Below, in pieces: positions 53,960 to 61,335 of a stretch of 64,000 nucleotides of DNA (positions are counted from its first letter, which is position 1; each line of letters opens with the position of its first letter). The notes below the pieces were generated by a model, which saw only the letters and a list, made by a program, of their open reading frames with translations, searched no databases and was not told the origin of the DNA. Origin of the DNA: JAILLW01 sp045629045. Lineage in GTDB: Bacteria > Bacillota > Clostridia > Lachnospirales > Lachnospiraceae. The position numbers and the translations under genes were made by a program. Location: the NCBI GenBank assembly GCA_045629045.1, contig JAZQQM010000001.1, positions 46,828-110,827 on the forward strand, written 5' to 3'.

Positions 53960-54040
53960 TGCCACGGGGACGGTCCTTTTGCCACGGGACCTGCCGCGGG
54001 GACGGTCCTTTTGCCACGACGGTTCTTTCTGTCACACTTT
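53960..54040. repeat. Degenerate REP-like repeats between hom and apgM
   Basis: Two copies of GGGGACGGTCCTTTTGCCACG (53966 and 53998, 32-bp period) and a third, divergent ACGGTTCTTTCTGTCACAC (54018-54036). They share the GACGGTYCTTTTGYCAC core with the foldback element at 50.2 kb. They fill the gap between hom stop and apgM start. Confidence 0.75.
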
Positions 54041-55242
54041 TAATCCATCAAACGAATTCTTGAAATAATTCCGAGTTCTTCCGCTTTCTTTGCGAAATCC
54101 TTTTCTGCCATCTTCTCGGTTGTAAATCCGAATTCACCTTCAACACCTGCATCAACCAAAGCAATTGTTTCGAAAATACGAAGTGCTTCTTCATGTTTAT
54201 CTTTATCGCAGCGAACGAAATACTTAAACTCGACTTCATCGATGCTCTTCATAGTAACTTCTTCTTCATCCCAAATGCACTTAATCAGCTTGCCAACGTG
54301 ACGTGCCGCATCGATAACATCCGAAACAACCGCTGATGCTGTAGGCAGTTTACCTGCTCCGCGTCCGTAGTACATTGAATTGTCAAGCATGTTTCCATGT
54401 ACAAAGATAGCATTAAACACATCATTTACCATTGCCATAGGATGAGACTTGGGAATAAGGAAAGGAGATACCATTGCAAAATACTTGCCCTCTTCCTCAC
54501 GGCTTAATCCGAAAAGCTTAATGGTACGATTCATTTTCTTTGCATATGCAAAATCTTCACCTGTAATCTTGCTTATTCCTTCGGTAGGAACATTCTCATA
54601 TTTCATCGTCTTACCGGCCATAAGTGAAGAAAGAATTGCTATCTTTCGACATGCATCATAACCTTCGATATCTGCTTCGGGATTTCTTTCGGCATAACCA
54701 AGATCCTGAGCTTCCTTTAATACCGCATCAAAATCGGAACCTTCTCTTTCCATCTTGGTTAAGATGTAGTTGGTTGTTCCGTTTAAGATACCCATGATAG
54801 AGTCTATCTTTTCGGCTGTAAGAGAATAGTTAAGGGGACGAATAATAGGAATACCGCCGCCAACAGATGCCTCAAACAGATAGTTACATGTATTTTCCTT
54901 AGCTATCTTAATAAGTTCGGGACCGTGGGACGCAACAAGTTCCTTATTTGATGTACATACACTTATACCCTTTGAAAGTGCAGCCTTGGTAAACTCGTAT
55001 GCAGGCTTAACACCGCCCATCGTCTCACAGATAATGTTAATCTCGGGATCGTTAATAATAATATTGAAATCGTGAACCACTTTATCTTCATAAGGGTCGC
55101 CGGGGAAATCTCTTAAGTCAAGAATGTACTTAACATTAATTTCCACGTCTGCAGATTTATTAACCTGCTCCTTGTTCTTTTCGATTACTTCTACAACACC
55201 GCTTCCTACAGTGCCATATCCTAATACTGCTACTTGAATCAT
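54040..55242 (-). CDS. hom: Homoserine dehydrogenase
   Basis: 400 residues. Rossmann motif VAVLGYGTVGSGVVEV, TSNKELVASHG, GILNGTTNYILTKM, and the catalytic region DIEGYDACRKIAILSS. The C-terminal 60 residues (FVRCDKDKHEEALRIF...) are a reduced ACT-like domain, which may allow threonine feedback. Reduces aspartate semialdehyde to homoserine. SD AAGGAGG. Confidence 0.96.
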   Translation of the reverse strand: MIQVAVLGYGTVGSGVVEVIEKNKEQVNKSADVEINVKYILDLRDFPGDPYEDKVVHDFNIIINDPEINIICETMGGVKPAYEFTKAALSKGISVCTSNKELVASHGPELIKIAKENTCNYLFEASVGGGIPIIRPLNYSLTAEKIDSIMGILNGTTNYILTKMEREGSDFDAVLKEAQDLGYAERNPEADIEGYDACRKIAILSSLMAGKTMKYENVPTEGISKITGEDFAYAKKMNRTIKLFGLSREEEGKYFAMVSPFLIPKSHPMAMVNDVFNAIFVHGNMLDNSMYYGRGAGKLPTASAVVSDVIDAARHVGKLIKCIWDEEEVTMKSIDEVEFKYFVRCDKDKHEEALRIFETIALVDAGVEGEFGFTTEKMAEKDFAKKAEELGIISRIRLMD

Positions 55243-55294
55243 ATATTCCTCCTTAAAACGCTTAAAAGCGTATATGTACTTGATTTGTCGTTTT

Positions 55295-55336
55295 AGTTAT
55301 GTAAACCGCCCGTTGCTGGTCCGTGTTATGTAAACC
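55295..55336. repeat. Pair of 12-13-bp direct repeats after the ACT gene
   Basis: AGTTATGTAAACC at 55295-55307 and GTTATGTAAACC at 55325-55336 (29-bp period), just past the ACT gene stop. It is the reverse-oriented relative of the pair at 25519-25559. Confidence 0.6.
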
Positions 55337-55338
55337 AT

Positions 55339-55776
55339 CTACTCCTGCGCCAGCAATTTTACATGCTTGACGCCCTTATGGTTTTCCATTTGTGTTACCA
55401 TTTCCGAAATATCCCCGGTAGTCTGCAATACCTGAATACTGATGCTCAAAGATGCCACTCCGTTAATGGGAACCGACTGGTGTATTGTAAGGATGTTCGC
55501 CTTAGTCTCTGCTATAATTCTAAGAACATCCGACAAAATTCCGGGTTCGTCTTCCATCTGGAAGCTTAAATTAATAGTTCGTCCGTTGGCATTGTCATGA
55601 AATTCAAAAATATCTTCTTTATATTTATAAAAAGAACTTCTCGAAATTCCCACAAGTTCAGTTGCTTCATTAATTGAAGAAGTCTTGCCCGAATCAAGCA
55701 GTTTCTTGGCTTCAACAACTTTAAGCAATACCTCTGGAACAGCCTGTTCTTTAATAACGTAATACTTGCTACCCAT
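55339..55776 (-). CDS. ACT domain protein, UPF0735 (PheB-like)
   Basis: 145 residues: an N-terminal helical part with a resolvase-like turn (INEATELVGISRSSFYKYKEDIF) and a C-terminal ACT domain (INLSFQMEDEPGILSDVLRIIAE, ISIQVLQTTGDISEMV). UPF0735 proteins often stand upstream of hom, suggesting sensing of threonine or a related amino acid. SD AGAGGGG. Function inferred from family and place. Confidence 0.9.
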   Translation of the reverse strand: MGSKYYVIKEQAVPEVLLKVVEAKKLLDSGKTSSINEATELVGISRSSFYKYKEDIFEFHDNANGRTINLSFQMEDEPGILSDVLRIIAETKANILTIHQSVPINGVASLSISIQVLQTTGDISEMVTQMENHKGVKHVKLLAQE

Positions 55777-55955
55777 GTAAGCCCCTCTTAATGAACAAAG
55801 ATATACGTTGTTACATTCATGCCGTAGCAGATATGTTTAGGTCTTCGTCCTGCGTACACTTGTGTATTCATGTCCGCGTGTCGCGCACATCTGTCTGCCA
55901 GCATGAGATATATTATCATATATCAGCAACCCCATGCAAGTATAAAAGTAACAAA

Positions 55956-55982
55956 AAAGAGTGACTTTTTAGGCCACTCTTT
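55956..55982 (-). terminator. Terminator downstream of degV
   Basis: Stem AAAGAGTG / CACTCTTT with partly paired inner bases, followed on the minus strand by a six-T run. Confidence 0.8.
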
Positions 55983-56049
55983 GACATATCTGTGCAATAG
56001 TTCTCTAAATGCAAATGTTTTTACGCACATTCTATATTTATACCTATGT

Positions 56050-56094
56050 ACATCATATATTTATATCTACATACATCATATATTTATATACATC
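56050..56094. repeat. AT-rich 23-bp tandem repeat after degV
   Basis: ACATCATATATTTATAT occurs exactly at 56050-56066 and 56073-56089, with a third partial start at 56090 and a decayed copy just before (from about 56034). Confidence 0.7.
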
Positions 56095-56946
56095 CTAGCA
56101 GGTTACTATTACTCCTCCATCATTGGCATACATTGTACTTATTCCTTTGGTATCCATGATGATAACCCGTTTAACCTTAAATGTATCTTCAATAAGTTTC
56201 TTGATCTCAATCGCCCGCTCATAGGCATTACATTGTGAAATTATTACCGTTCTTGTGTCGGAATGCTTAATAAGTTCATTTAATTCTTCCACCATTTTTT
56301 CATAAGCTTTATGGGTTCCTATTCCTGTACCTGCCTGACGTATTTCTCCATCAAGAACTGTCATTATAGGCTTAATGTTTAGTGCTGTGGTTGCCAATGC
56401 CTTAGCACCGGTAAGTCTCCCGTTCTTTTTAAGTGTTTCCAAGTTATCAAGTACAAAGAAGGTCTTCATCTGATTTCTCATAAACATAAGTTTTAAACAA
56501 ATATCCCCAAAGTCACGGCCTTCGTCAAGCAGTTGCTTACACCTGATAACAAGCTGCGTTTCTCCGCCCGAGGCTGATTTTGAATCGCATACGAAAATCT
56601 TACGTCTTCCCCTGCCTTCTTCTCTTGCCCTGGCAATTGCCATGCTTCGACCTACAGCAGCGGAATTAAAACTCCCCGACACCTTGCTTGACAATGTAAA
56701 TACAAAAATCATGTCGGCATCATTATCCATCGCTTCAAAATACTGTTCCGGCGACGGACAAAAAGATTTAGGACAGTTCTTGGCCATTGCCACTTCCCTA
56801 AGGAAGTCTTCCTGTTTAAAACTATCATCATCCATAATTATTTTGCCATCAAGTTCAAGTCCCAGAGGTATTCTTTGAAACCTGTCATCATTTTCCCATT
56901 CGGGAAGAAATTCGCAACAACTGTCGGCAATAATCTTATATTTCAA
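56095..56946 (-). CDS. DegV family fatty-acid-binding protein
   Basis: 283 residues. Start YKIIADSCCEFLPEW, then FTLSSKVSGSFNSA, FVCDSKSASGGETQL, LDNLETLKKNGRLTG and NIKPIMTVLDGEI, the usual DegV line-up; the common DSTSD nucleation is DSCCE here. Family members bind fatty acids and deliver them for phosphorylation (FakB-like). The start codon is TTG at 56946, with AGGAG eight bases upstream. Single gene with own terminator. Confidence 0.93.
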   Translation of the reverse strand: MKYKIIADSCCEFLPEWENDDRFQRIPLGLELDGKIIMDDDSFKQEDFLREVAMAKNCPKSFCPSPEQYFEAMDNDADMIFVFTLSSKVSGSFNSAAVGRSMAIARAREEGRGRRKIFVCDSKSASGGETQLVIRCKQLLDEGRDFGDICLKLMFMRNQMKTFFVLDNLETLKKNGRLTGAKALATTALNIKPIMTVLDGEIRQAGTGIGTHKAYEKMVEELNELIKHSDTRTVIISQCNAYERAIEIKKLIEDTFKVKRVIIMDTKGISTMYANDGGVIVTC

Positions 56947-57462
56947 AATATCATCTCCTTTTTTACAAATCCCTTTTGGGAAATCTATGTTGCGGTTTTA
57001 CTTATATATCGTGAAGCCGGATTCCGCATTGCGATCGCAAATTCTGTTCGCGCCGCATGTAAAAGTATTTTTAACTTTTATATGTAGTATTCTTTACTAC
57101 ATATACTAGCATCTTAAATCCGTTTTGTAAAGAGATAATAATTTCAACCATTAATATTCATAATTCTTCAATAGTTAAATGCAGATAAGCTCAAATATTC
57201 TAAAAGTTACAGAAATCAGCATTTTCCTATGAATTCTGTAGTCTTTTCACGCCTATTACTTCCATAGGATTACGTAAATCGACTATTTTCCATCATTTAC
57301 GTACTCTTTTTGCTACCATCGCTCCAATGGGGCTACATGTAGAAGTCACCTTCCACAATCTATCTTTAGAAATAATCAAAATTCTCTCAAATTATTACTT
57401 GACATATATGTATATATAATTGTATATTATTAGGGCGGCTTGCGAATGCAAGAACGACCCAT
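56947..57462. other. Intergenic region between degV and the tRNA array
   Basis: 516 bp, AT-rich, no credible gene. Contains a 10-bp hairpin ATATGTAGTA/TACTACATAT (57080-57104), a 9-bp one TACGTAAAT/ATTTACGTA (57271-57303) and a GCGATCGC palindrome, then the tRNA promoter. The first hairpin could be an operator of degV. Confidence 0.6.
57399..57428 (+). promoter_or_regulatory. Predicted promoter of the tRNA array
   Basis: Perfect -35 TTGACA (57399-57404), 18-bp spacer, -10 TATATT (57423-57428). A short hairpin CTTGC/GCAAG lies in the leader. Confidence 0.6.
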
Positions 57463-57535
57463 GGGATCTTAGCTCAGCTGGTAGAGCATCTGCCTTACAA
57501 GCAGAGGGTCACAGGTTCGAGCCCTGTAGGCCCCA
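57463..57535 (+). tRNA. tRNA-Val (anticodon TAC)
   Basis: 73 nt; D arm GCTC/GAGC, anticodon arm TCTGC-CTTACAA-GCAGA, T arm ACAGG/CCTGT. The acceptor stem GGGATCT/AGGCCCC has an A4-C69 mismatch and a T-G pair, which is uncommon. No CCA encoded. Confidence 0.92.
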
Positions 57536-57545
57536 CTAATATTAT

Positions 57546-57627
57546 GGATGGGTTCCCGAGTGGCCAAAGGGGGCAGACTGTAAATCTGTTAGCGACGCTT
57601 TCGGTGGTTCGAATCCACCTCCATCCA
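57546..57627 (+). tRNA. tRNA-Tyr (anticodon GTA)
   Basis: 82 nt class II tRNA with a long variable arm. Acceptor GGATGGG/TCCATCC, anticodon loop CTGTAAA, T arm GGTGG/CCACC. No CCA encoded. Confidence 0.94.
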
Positions 57628-57667
57628 TTTGGCAAAAGCCAAGGGAAGTAATGTTAATTACTATTGA

Positions 57668-57740
57668 CGCGGGGTAGAGCAGTTGGAAGCTCGTCGGGCT
57701 CATAACCCGGAGGTCGTAGGTTCGAATCCTTCCCCCGCTA
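57668..57740 (+). tRNA. Initiator tRNA-fMet (anticodon CAT)
   Basis: 73 nt. Initiator marks: unpaired 1-72 (C-T here) and three G-C pairs in the anticodon stem (GGG-CTCATAA-CCC). The T stem GTAGG/CCTTC has a T-T mismatch at 50-64. Confidence 0.93.
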
Positions 57741-57752
57741 TTTTTAAAATTT

Positions 57753-57825
<73 letters not shown>

Positions 57826-57831
57826 CGAAAG

Positions 57832-57858
57832 ATACCTTATTTATATAAGGTATTTTTT
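57832..57858 (+). terminator. Terminator of the tRNA array
   Basis: 9-bp stem ATACCTTAT / ATAAGGTAT, loop TTAT, then a six-T run, 7 bp after tRNA-Phe. Confidence 0.88.
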
Positions 57859-57874
57859 ATTATAATTTTTAATT

Positions 57875-57902
57875 TTGTCGTATATTTTATTTCAACTATA
57901 AT
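57875..57902 (+). promoter_or_regulatory. Predicted promoter of the phosphoesterase gene
   Basis: -35 TTGTCG (57875-57880), 16-bp spacer, -10 TATAAT (57897-57902). Supports the ATG at 57928 over upstream starts. Confidence 0.55.
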
Positions 57903-57927
57903 TATTGGTGAAAGGAATATATATTTA

Positions 57928-58776
57928 ATGAAGAAACTTGATAAAAAACATATTAAAGTTCGAATGATATTGTTTATTATATGTTTTGTTGTTTCAGTTT
58001 TAATATTCATTGATAATCGTATTATTTCTGTATCTTTTTATGATTATTCTAATGAAGTTGTTACGAACGACGGATTTACGATAGTTCAATTGTCGGATAT
58101 ACATAATGCAAATTTTGGTATCGGGAATAATAGACTGCTAAAAAAAATAAAATCGTTGGAACCGGATATTATTGTTATTACAGGAGATTTAGTAGATTCA
58201 AATCATGGAGATGTTGAACGTTCAATTCGATTTGCAGAGAACCTTACCGAAATTGCGGATACATATTTTGTTATGGGAAATCATGAATACTGGAAATATG
58301 ACGTCTTTTGGAATTCATTGACTAACAGTCTTGATGAAGCAGGCGTTAATGTAATGTTTAATGACACTTCGATAATAGAGGCAAACGGTTATGAATTTGC
58401 ACTTATTGGACTTGACGACAGAAATCTTTCTGATACTACCTTGTCGGATTTGGTCGCAAATTCAGGGGAGGATTTAAATGTGGTTTTGGCACATGAGCCT
58501 CAATATTTTGATAAGTATGCCAAATCAGGTGCCGATTTGATTTTTACCGGACATGTTCACGGAGGTCAGTTCAGAATTCCTTTTGTAGGCGGTCTTTTGT
58601 CTCCGGAATTCGTATTTTTTCCTAAGTATAGTGCCGGCTTATATACAGCTGAAGATATTCAAATGATTGTCAGCAGGGGAATTGGAAACAGCGTTATCAG
58701 ATTCAGAATTTTCAACAGACCTGAGATTGTATGCGTAACATTAAAGAGTCAAACTGCAAATACTACAAAACTGTAG
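57928..58776 (+). CDS. Membrane-anchored metallophosphoesterase (YkuE-like)
   Basis: 282 residues. N-terminal helix (about 9-30, RMILFIICFVVSVLIFI) then a calcineurin-like domain with metal motifs: LSDIHN (D, H), ITGDLVDS (D), MGNHEYW (N, H), HEPQYF and GHVHGGQ. This is the YkuE/YaeI type acting on lipid-linked phosphates or the cell surface. The frame runs back into tRNA-Phe, but ATG 57928 has AAAGGA upstream (spacing a little long) and follows the promoter. The stop codon is inside its terminator stem. Confidence 0.88.
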   Translation: MKKLDKKHIKVRMILFIICFVVSVLIFIDNRIISVSFYDYSNEVVTNDGFTIVQLSDIHNANFGIGNNRLLKKIKSLEPDIIVITGDLVDSNHGDVERSIRFAENLTEIADTYFVMGNHEYWKYDVFWNSLTNSLDEAGVNVMFNDTSIIEANGYEFALIGLDDRNLSDTTLSDLVANSGEDLNVVLAHEPQYFDKYAKSGADLIFTGHVHGGQFRIPFVGGLLSPEFVFFPKYSAGLYTAEDIQMIVSRGIGNSVIRFRIFNRPEIVCVTLKSQTANTTKL

Positions 58777-58787
58777 TATTTCGTTTT
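58759..58787 (+). terminator. Terminator overlapping the phosphoesterase stop codon
   Basis: Stem AATACTACA / TGTAGTATT, loop AAAC, then TCGTTTT. The TAG stop (58774-58776) lies in the right arm. Confidence 0.7.
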
Positions 58788-58863
58788 CGAATATTTCTTC
58801 ATGATATAATTATAAATTGTGAGAGTTGGTTCCATGAATTCGAAAGTTTGTCGGAGATTGTGA

Positions 58864-59547
58864 ATGAAAAGAATTTTGCTTGTTGAAGATGATTTGAGTT
58901 TAATATATGGGCTTGTATTTGCTCTTGAAAAACAGGGATATGGAGTAACCAATTCGAGAACAAAAGCTGATGCAATAGAGACTTTTCATTCGGGAGATTA
59001 TGACCTTGTAATTTTGGATGTTACTTTGCCGGACGGAACGGGATATGAAATATGTAAAGAAATACGAACAAATTCTACGGTTCCCATTTTATTTCTTACC
59101 GCGGCATACGATGAGACAGATATTACAATGGGGCTTGACCTTGGCGGAGACGATTACATTACAAAACCATTTAAACTTGCTATTTTATTTTCCAGGATAA
59201 ATGCTCTTATAAGAAGGAGTGAGCAGTATAGTGAAAGAAAAAGCGATGAAATATATTCCAACGGAATAAGGATTGATTTGAACAGAAGTGAAGTCTACAA
59301 AGATGACGAAAAAATCGATCTTTCTGTGGGAGAATACAAATTACTTCGTCTTTTTATGGAAAATAAAGGAAGAGTGTTGTCGTCGGAACAAATATTGTCC
59401 GATTTATGGGACTGCGAAGAAAAGTTTGTGGATTCTAATACACTTACCGTGTATATAAGAAGGCTTCGGTTAAAGATAGAGAACGATCCGGGCAATCCGT
59501 CCAGAATATTAACGGTACGCGGATTCGGGTATAAATGGAATGAGTAG
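58864..59547 (+). CDS. OmpR-family response regulator
   Basis: 227 residues. Receiver domain with acidic pocket VEDD, phospho-Asp in LVILDVTLPDG, Thr in LFLTAA and Lys in ITKPF; C-terminal winged helix (about 130-225) with LRLFMENKGRVLSSEQIL and TVRGFGYKWNE. Pairs with the kinase that begins 17 bp downstream. Likely drives the ABC genes that follow. SD GGAG seven bases before the ATG; possible -10 TATAAT at 58805-58810. Confidence 0.94.
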   Translation: MKRILLVEDDLSLIYGLVFALEKQGYGVTNSRTKADAIETFHSGDYDLVILDVTLPDGTGYEICKEIRTNSTVPILFLTAAYDETDITMGLDLGGDDYITKPFKLAILFSRINALIRRSEQYSERKSDEIYSNGIRIDLNRSEVYKDDEKIDLSVGEYKLLRLFMENKGRVLSSEQILSDLWDCEEKFVDSNTLTVYIRRLRLKIENDPGNPSRILTVRGFGYKWNE

Positions 59548-59564
59548 TCTTAGAAGGAGATAAT

Positions 59565-60491
59565 TTGGAAATACTGATATTAATGGTAGCGGTGTTGTCG
59601 ATTGCACTTGCGGCGGTTTCAGTATCGTTCGCTTTGTATGTCAGGAAGCAAAACAGACTCATAGAAAAAGCATCGGAAAAAATAAACAGAATTCTTGACG
59701 GCCAAACCGATGAAAGAATAGATTGCCAAAAAGAAGGCAGAATTTATACGCTTTTTCACGATATAAATTCTTTGGCGGCGATACTTGGCGCACATGCAGA
59801 TAATGAGGTAAAAAACAGAGAGTTTTTGAAGAATACGATTCAAGACATATCTCATCAACTGAAGACGCCGATATCTGCATTAAGCATATATAATGAGGTG
59901 CTTCAAGGTGATAATCTTGACGAAGAAACAATAAAAAAATTCAATGCTCTTTCGGAACAGGAACTCGACAGAATGGAAAATCTTGTTCAAAATCTTTTAA
60001 AGATAACGAAGCTGGATTCGTTGACTGTAAAGATGGACGTGAAGCCGGAAAGTTCCAAAGAACTTATATATGAAACAATAAATAGATTTGCTTACAGAGC
60101 CGAAAGCGAAGGGAAAACATTGCGTGTTTCGGGCGAAGAAAAAGATTACCGTATTTTATGCGACAAAGCGTGGATGAGCGAAGCATTCGACAATCTTGTG
60201 AAAAATGCACTGGATCACACGGTTTCGGGTGATTCGATTACAGTCGGAATAAACAAGAGCGGAAGCGGTGTGATGATTTATTTTGAGGATACCGGAAGCG
60301 GAATTCATGAGGAAGACATTTACTATATTTTTAATAGGTTTTACAGAAGTCGATTTTCCTCAGACACATCCGGAATAGGGTTGGGACTTTCGCTTGTCAA
60401 ATCAATTGTTGAGAATAACGGCGGAACAATTGAAGTCGAGTCGCAAATAGATAAAGGAAGTATATTTAAAGTATATTTGAAAACTGAATGA
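59565..60491 (+). CDS. Sensor histidine kinase
   Basis: 308 residues. One N-terminal membrane helix (about 2-24), no outer sensor domain, coiled region, HisKA with DISHQLKTPISAL (His about 104), then HATPase N box NLVKNALDH, G1 DTGSG and G2 GIGLGLSLVKSIV. Start codon TTG at 59565 is chosen because AAGGAG stands five bases before it. With almost no extracellular part it probably senses through a partner, perhaps the adjacent ABC permease, as in Bce-type modules. Confidence 0.92.
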   Translation: MEILILMVAVLSIALAAVSVSFALYVRKQNRLIEKASEKINRILDGQTDERIDCQKEGRIYTLFHDINSLAAILGAHADNEVKNREFLKNTIQDISHQLKTPISALSIYNEVLQGDNLDEETIKKFNALSEQELDRMENLVQNLLKITKLDSLTVKMDVKPESSKELIYETINRFAYRAESEGKTLRVSGEEKDYRILCDKAWMSEAFDNLVKNALDHTVSGDSITVGINKSGSGVMIYFEDTGSGIHEEDIYYIFNRFYRSRFSSDTSGIGLGLSLVKSIVENNGGTIEVESQIDKGSIFKVYLKTE

Positions 60492-60654
60492 ATCGGACGG
60501 TTATTGCAACATATAAGCAATAACCGTTTTGTTTTATGAAGCAAAGCATATAATAAGAAGGTTACAGTTTTGTAGGAAAAGATTCATATAATTGTAAGAG
60601 TCGGTTGATAAAATCAAGTGAAGATTAACAATCGAAGTCAAGAAAGGACAAAAT

Positions 60655-61335
60655 ATGAAATTGCTTGAGGTAAATAATTTATCGAAAACATACGGAAGCG
60701 GCGAGACTAAAGTCGAAGCACTTAAGGGTGCGACATTTTCACTTGATAAAGGAGAATTTGCGGCGATAGTAGGTGAATCGGGTTCCGGCAAATCGACTCT
60801 TTTGAATTTGATAGGAGGACTTGATTATCCTACCGAGGGAAAAGTGATTATTGACGGAAATGATATATTTTCCATGAAAGAAAAGAATCTGACGGTGTTC
60901 AGAAGAAGAAACATCGGATTTATATTTCAGGCGTTTAATCTGGTTCCGGAACTTACGGTTGAGCAAAATATAATATTCCCGGTGCTTTTGGATAAGAGAA
61001 AACCTGATATGGAGCACTTGGATGAAATGCTCGAGATACTTGGGTTAAAGGATAGAAGAAAACATCTTCCGAGTGAATTGTCGGGAGGACAGCAACAGAG
61101 AGTAGCAATAGGAAGGGCTTTGTTTTCAAGACCCGCTCTTATTCTTGCAGATGAGCCGACCGGAAATCTTGATTCGTCAAACAGTCGTGAAGTTATAGCA
61201 CTTATGAAAGAAACATCAAAAAAATATGAGCAGACGATACTTATGATTACACATAACTCGAATATCGCACAATCTGCGGAAAGGGTTATCAAAGTTTCGG
61301 ACGGAATTCTTACGGATCTTGGGAGGTGCGAATAA
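60655..61335 (+). CDS. ABC transporter ATP-binding protein (MacB/LolD type)
   Basis: 226 residues. Walker A GESGSGKST, Q-loop FIFQAFNLVPELT, signature LSGGQQQRVAIGRAL, Walker B LILADEPTGNLDS, H-loop MITHN. This is the subgroup serving FtsX-like permeases. Its stop overlaps the permease ATG (TAATG). Confidence 0.95.
   Translation: MKLLEVNNLSKTYGSGETKVEALKGATFSLDKGEFAAIVGESGSGKSTLLNLIGGLDYPTEGKVIIDGNDIFSMKEKNLTVFRRRNIGFIFQAFNLVPELTVEQNIIFPVLLDKRKPDMEHLDEMLEILGLKDRRKHLPSELSGGQQQRVAIGRALFSRPALILADEPTGNLDSSNSREVIALMKETSKKYEQTILMITHNSNIAQSAERVIKVSDGILTDLGRCE

Larger units (their letters stand above)
55777..56094. other. Intergenic gap between the ACT and degV genes
   Basis: 318 bp without a gene. 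It holds the degV terminator (55956-55982) and, next to the degV stop, an AT-rich 23-bp tandem repeat (56050-56094). The part at 55777-55950 is the ACT/hom leader; I see no known leader class in it. Confidence 0.6.

Noticed and set aside
53851..54068. Two overlapping plus frames across the REP cluster
   Set aside because: Created by the GC-rich repeats antisense to apgM; no SD and no protein resemblance.
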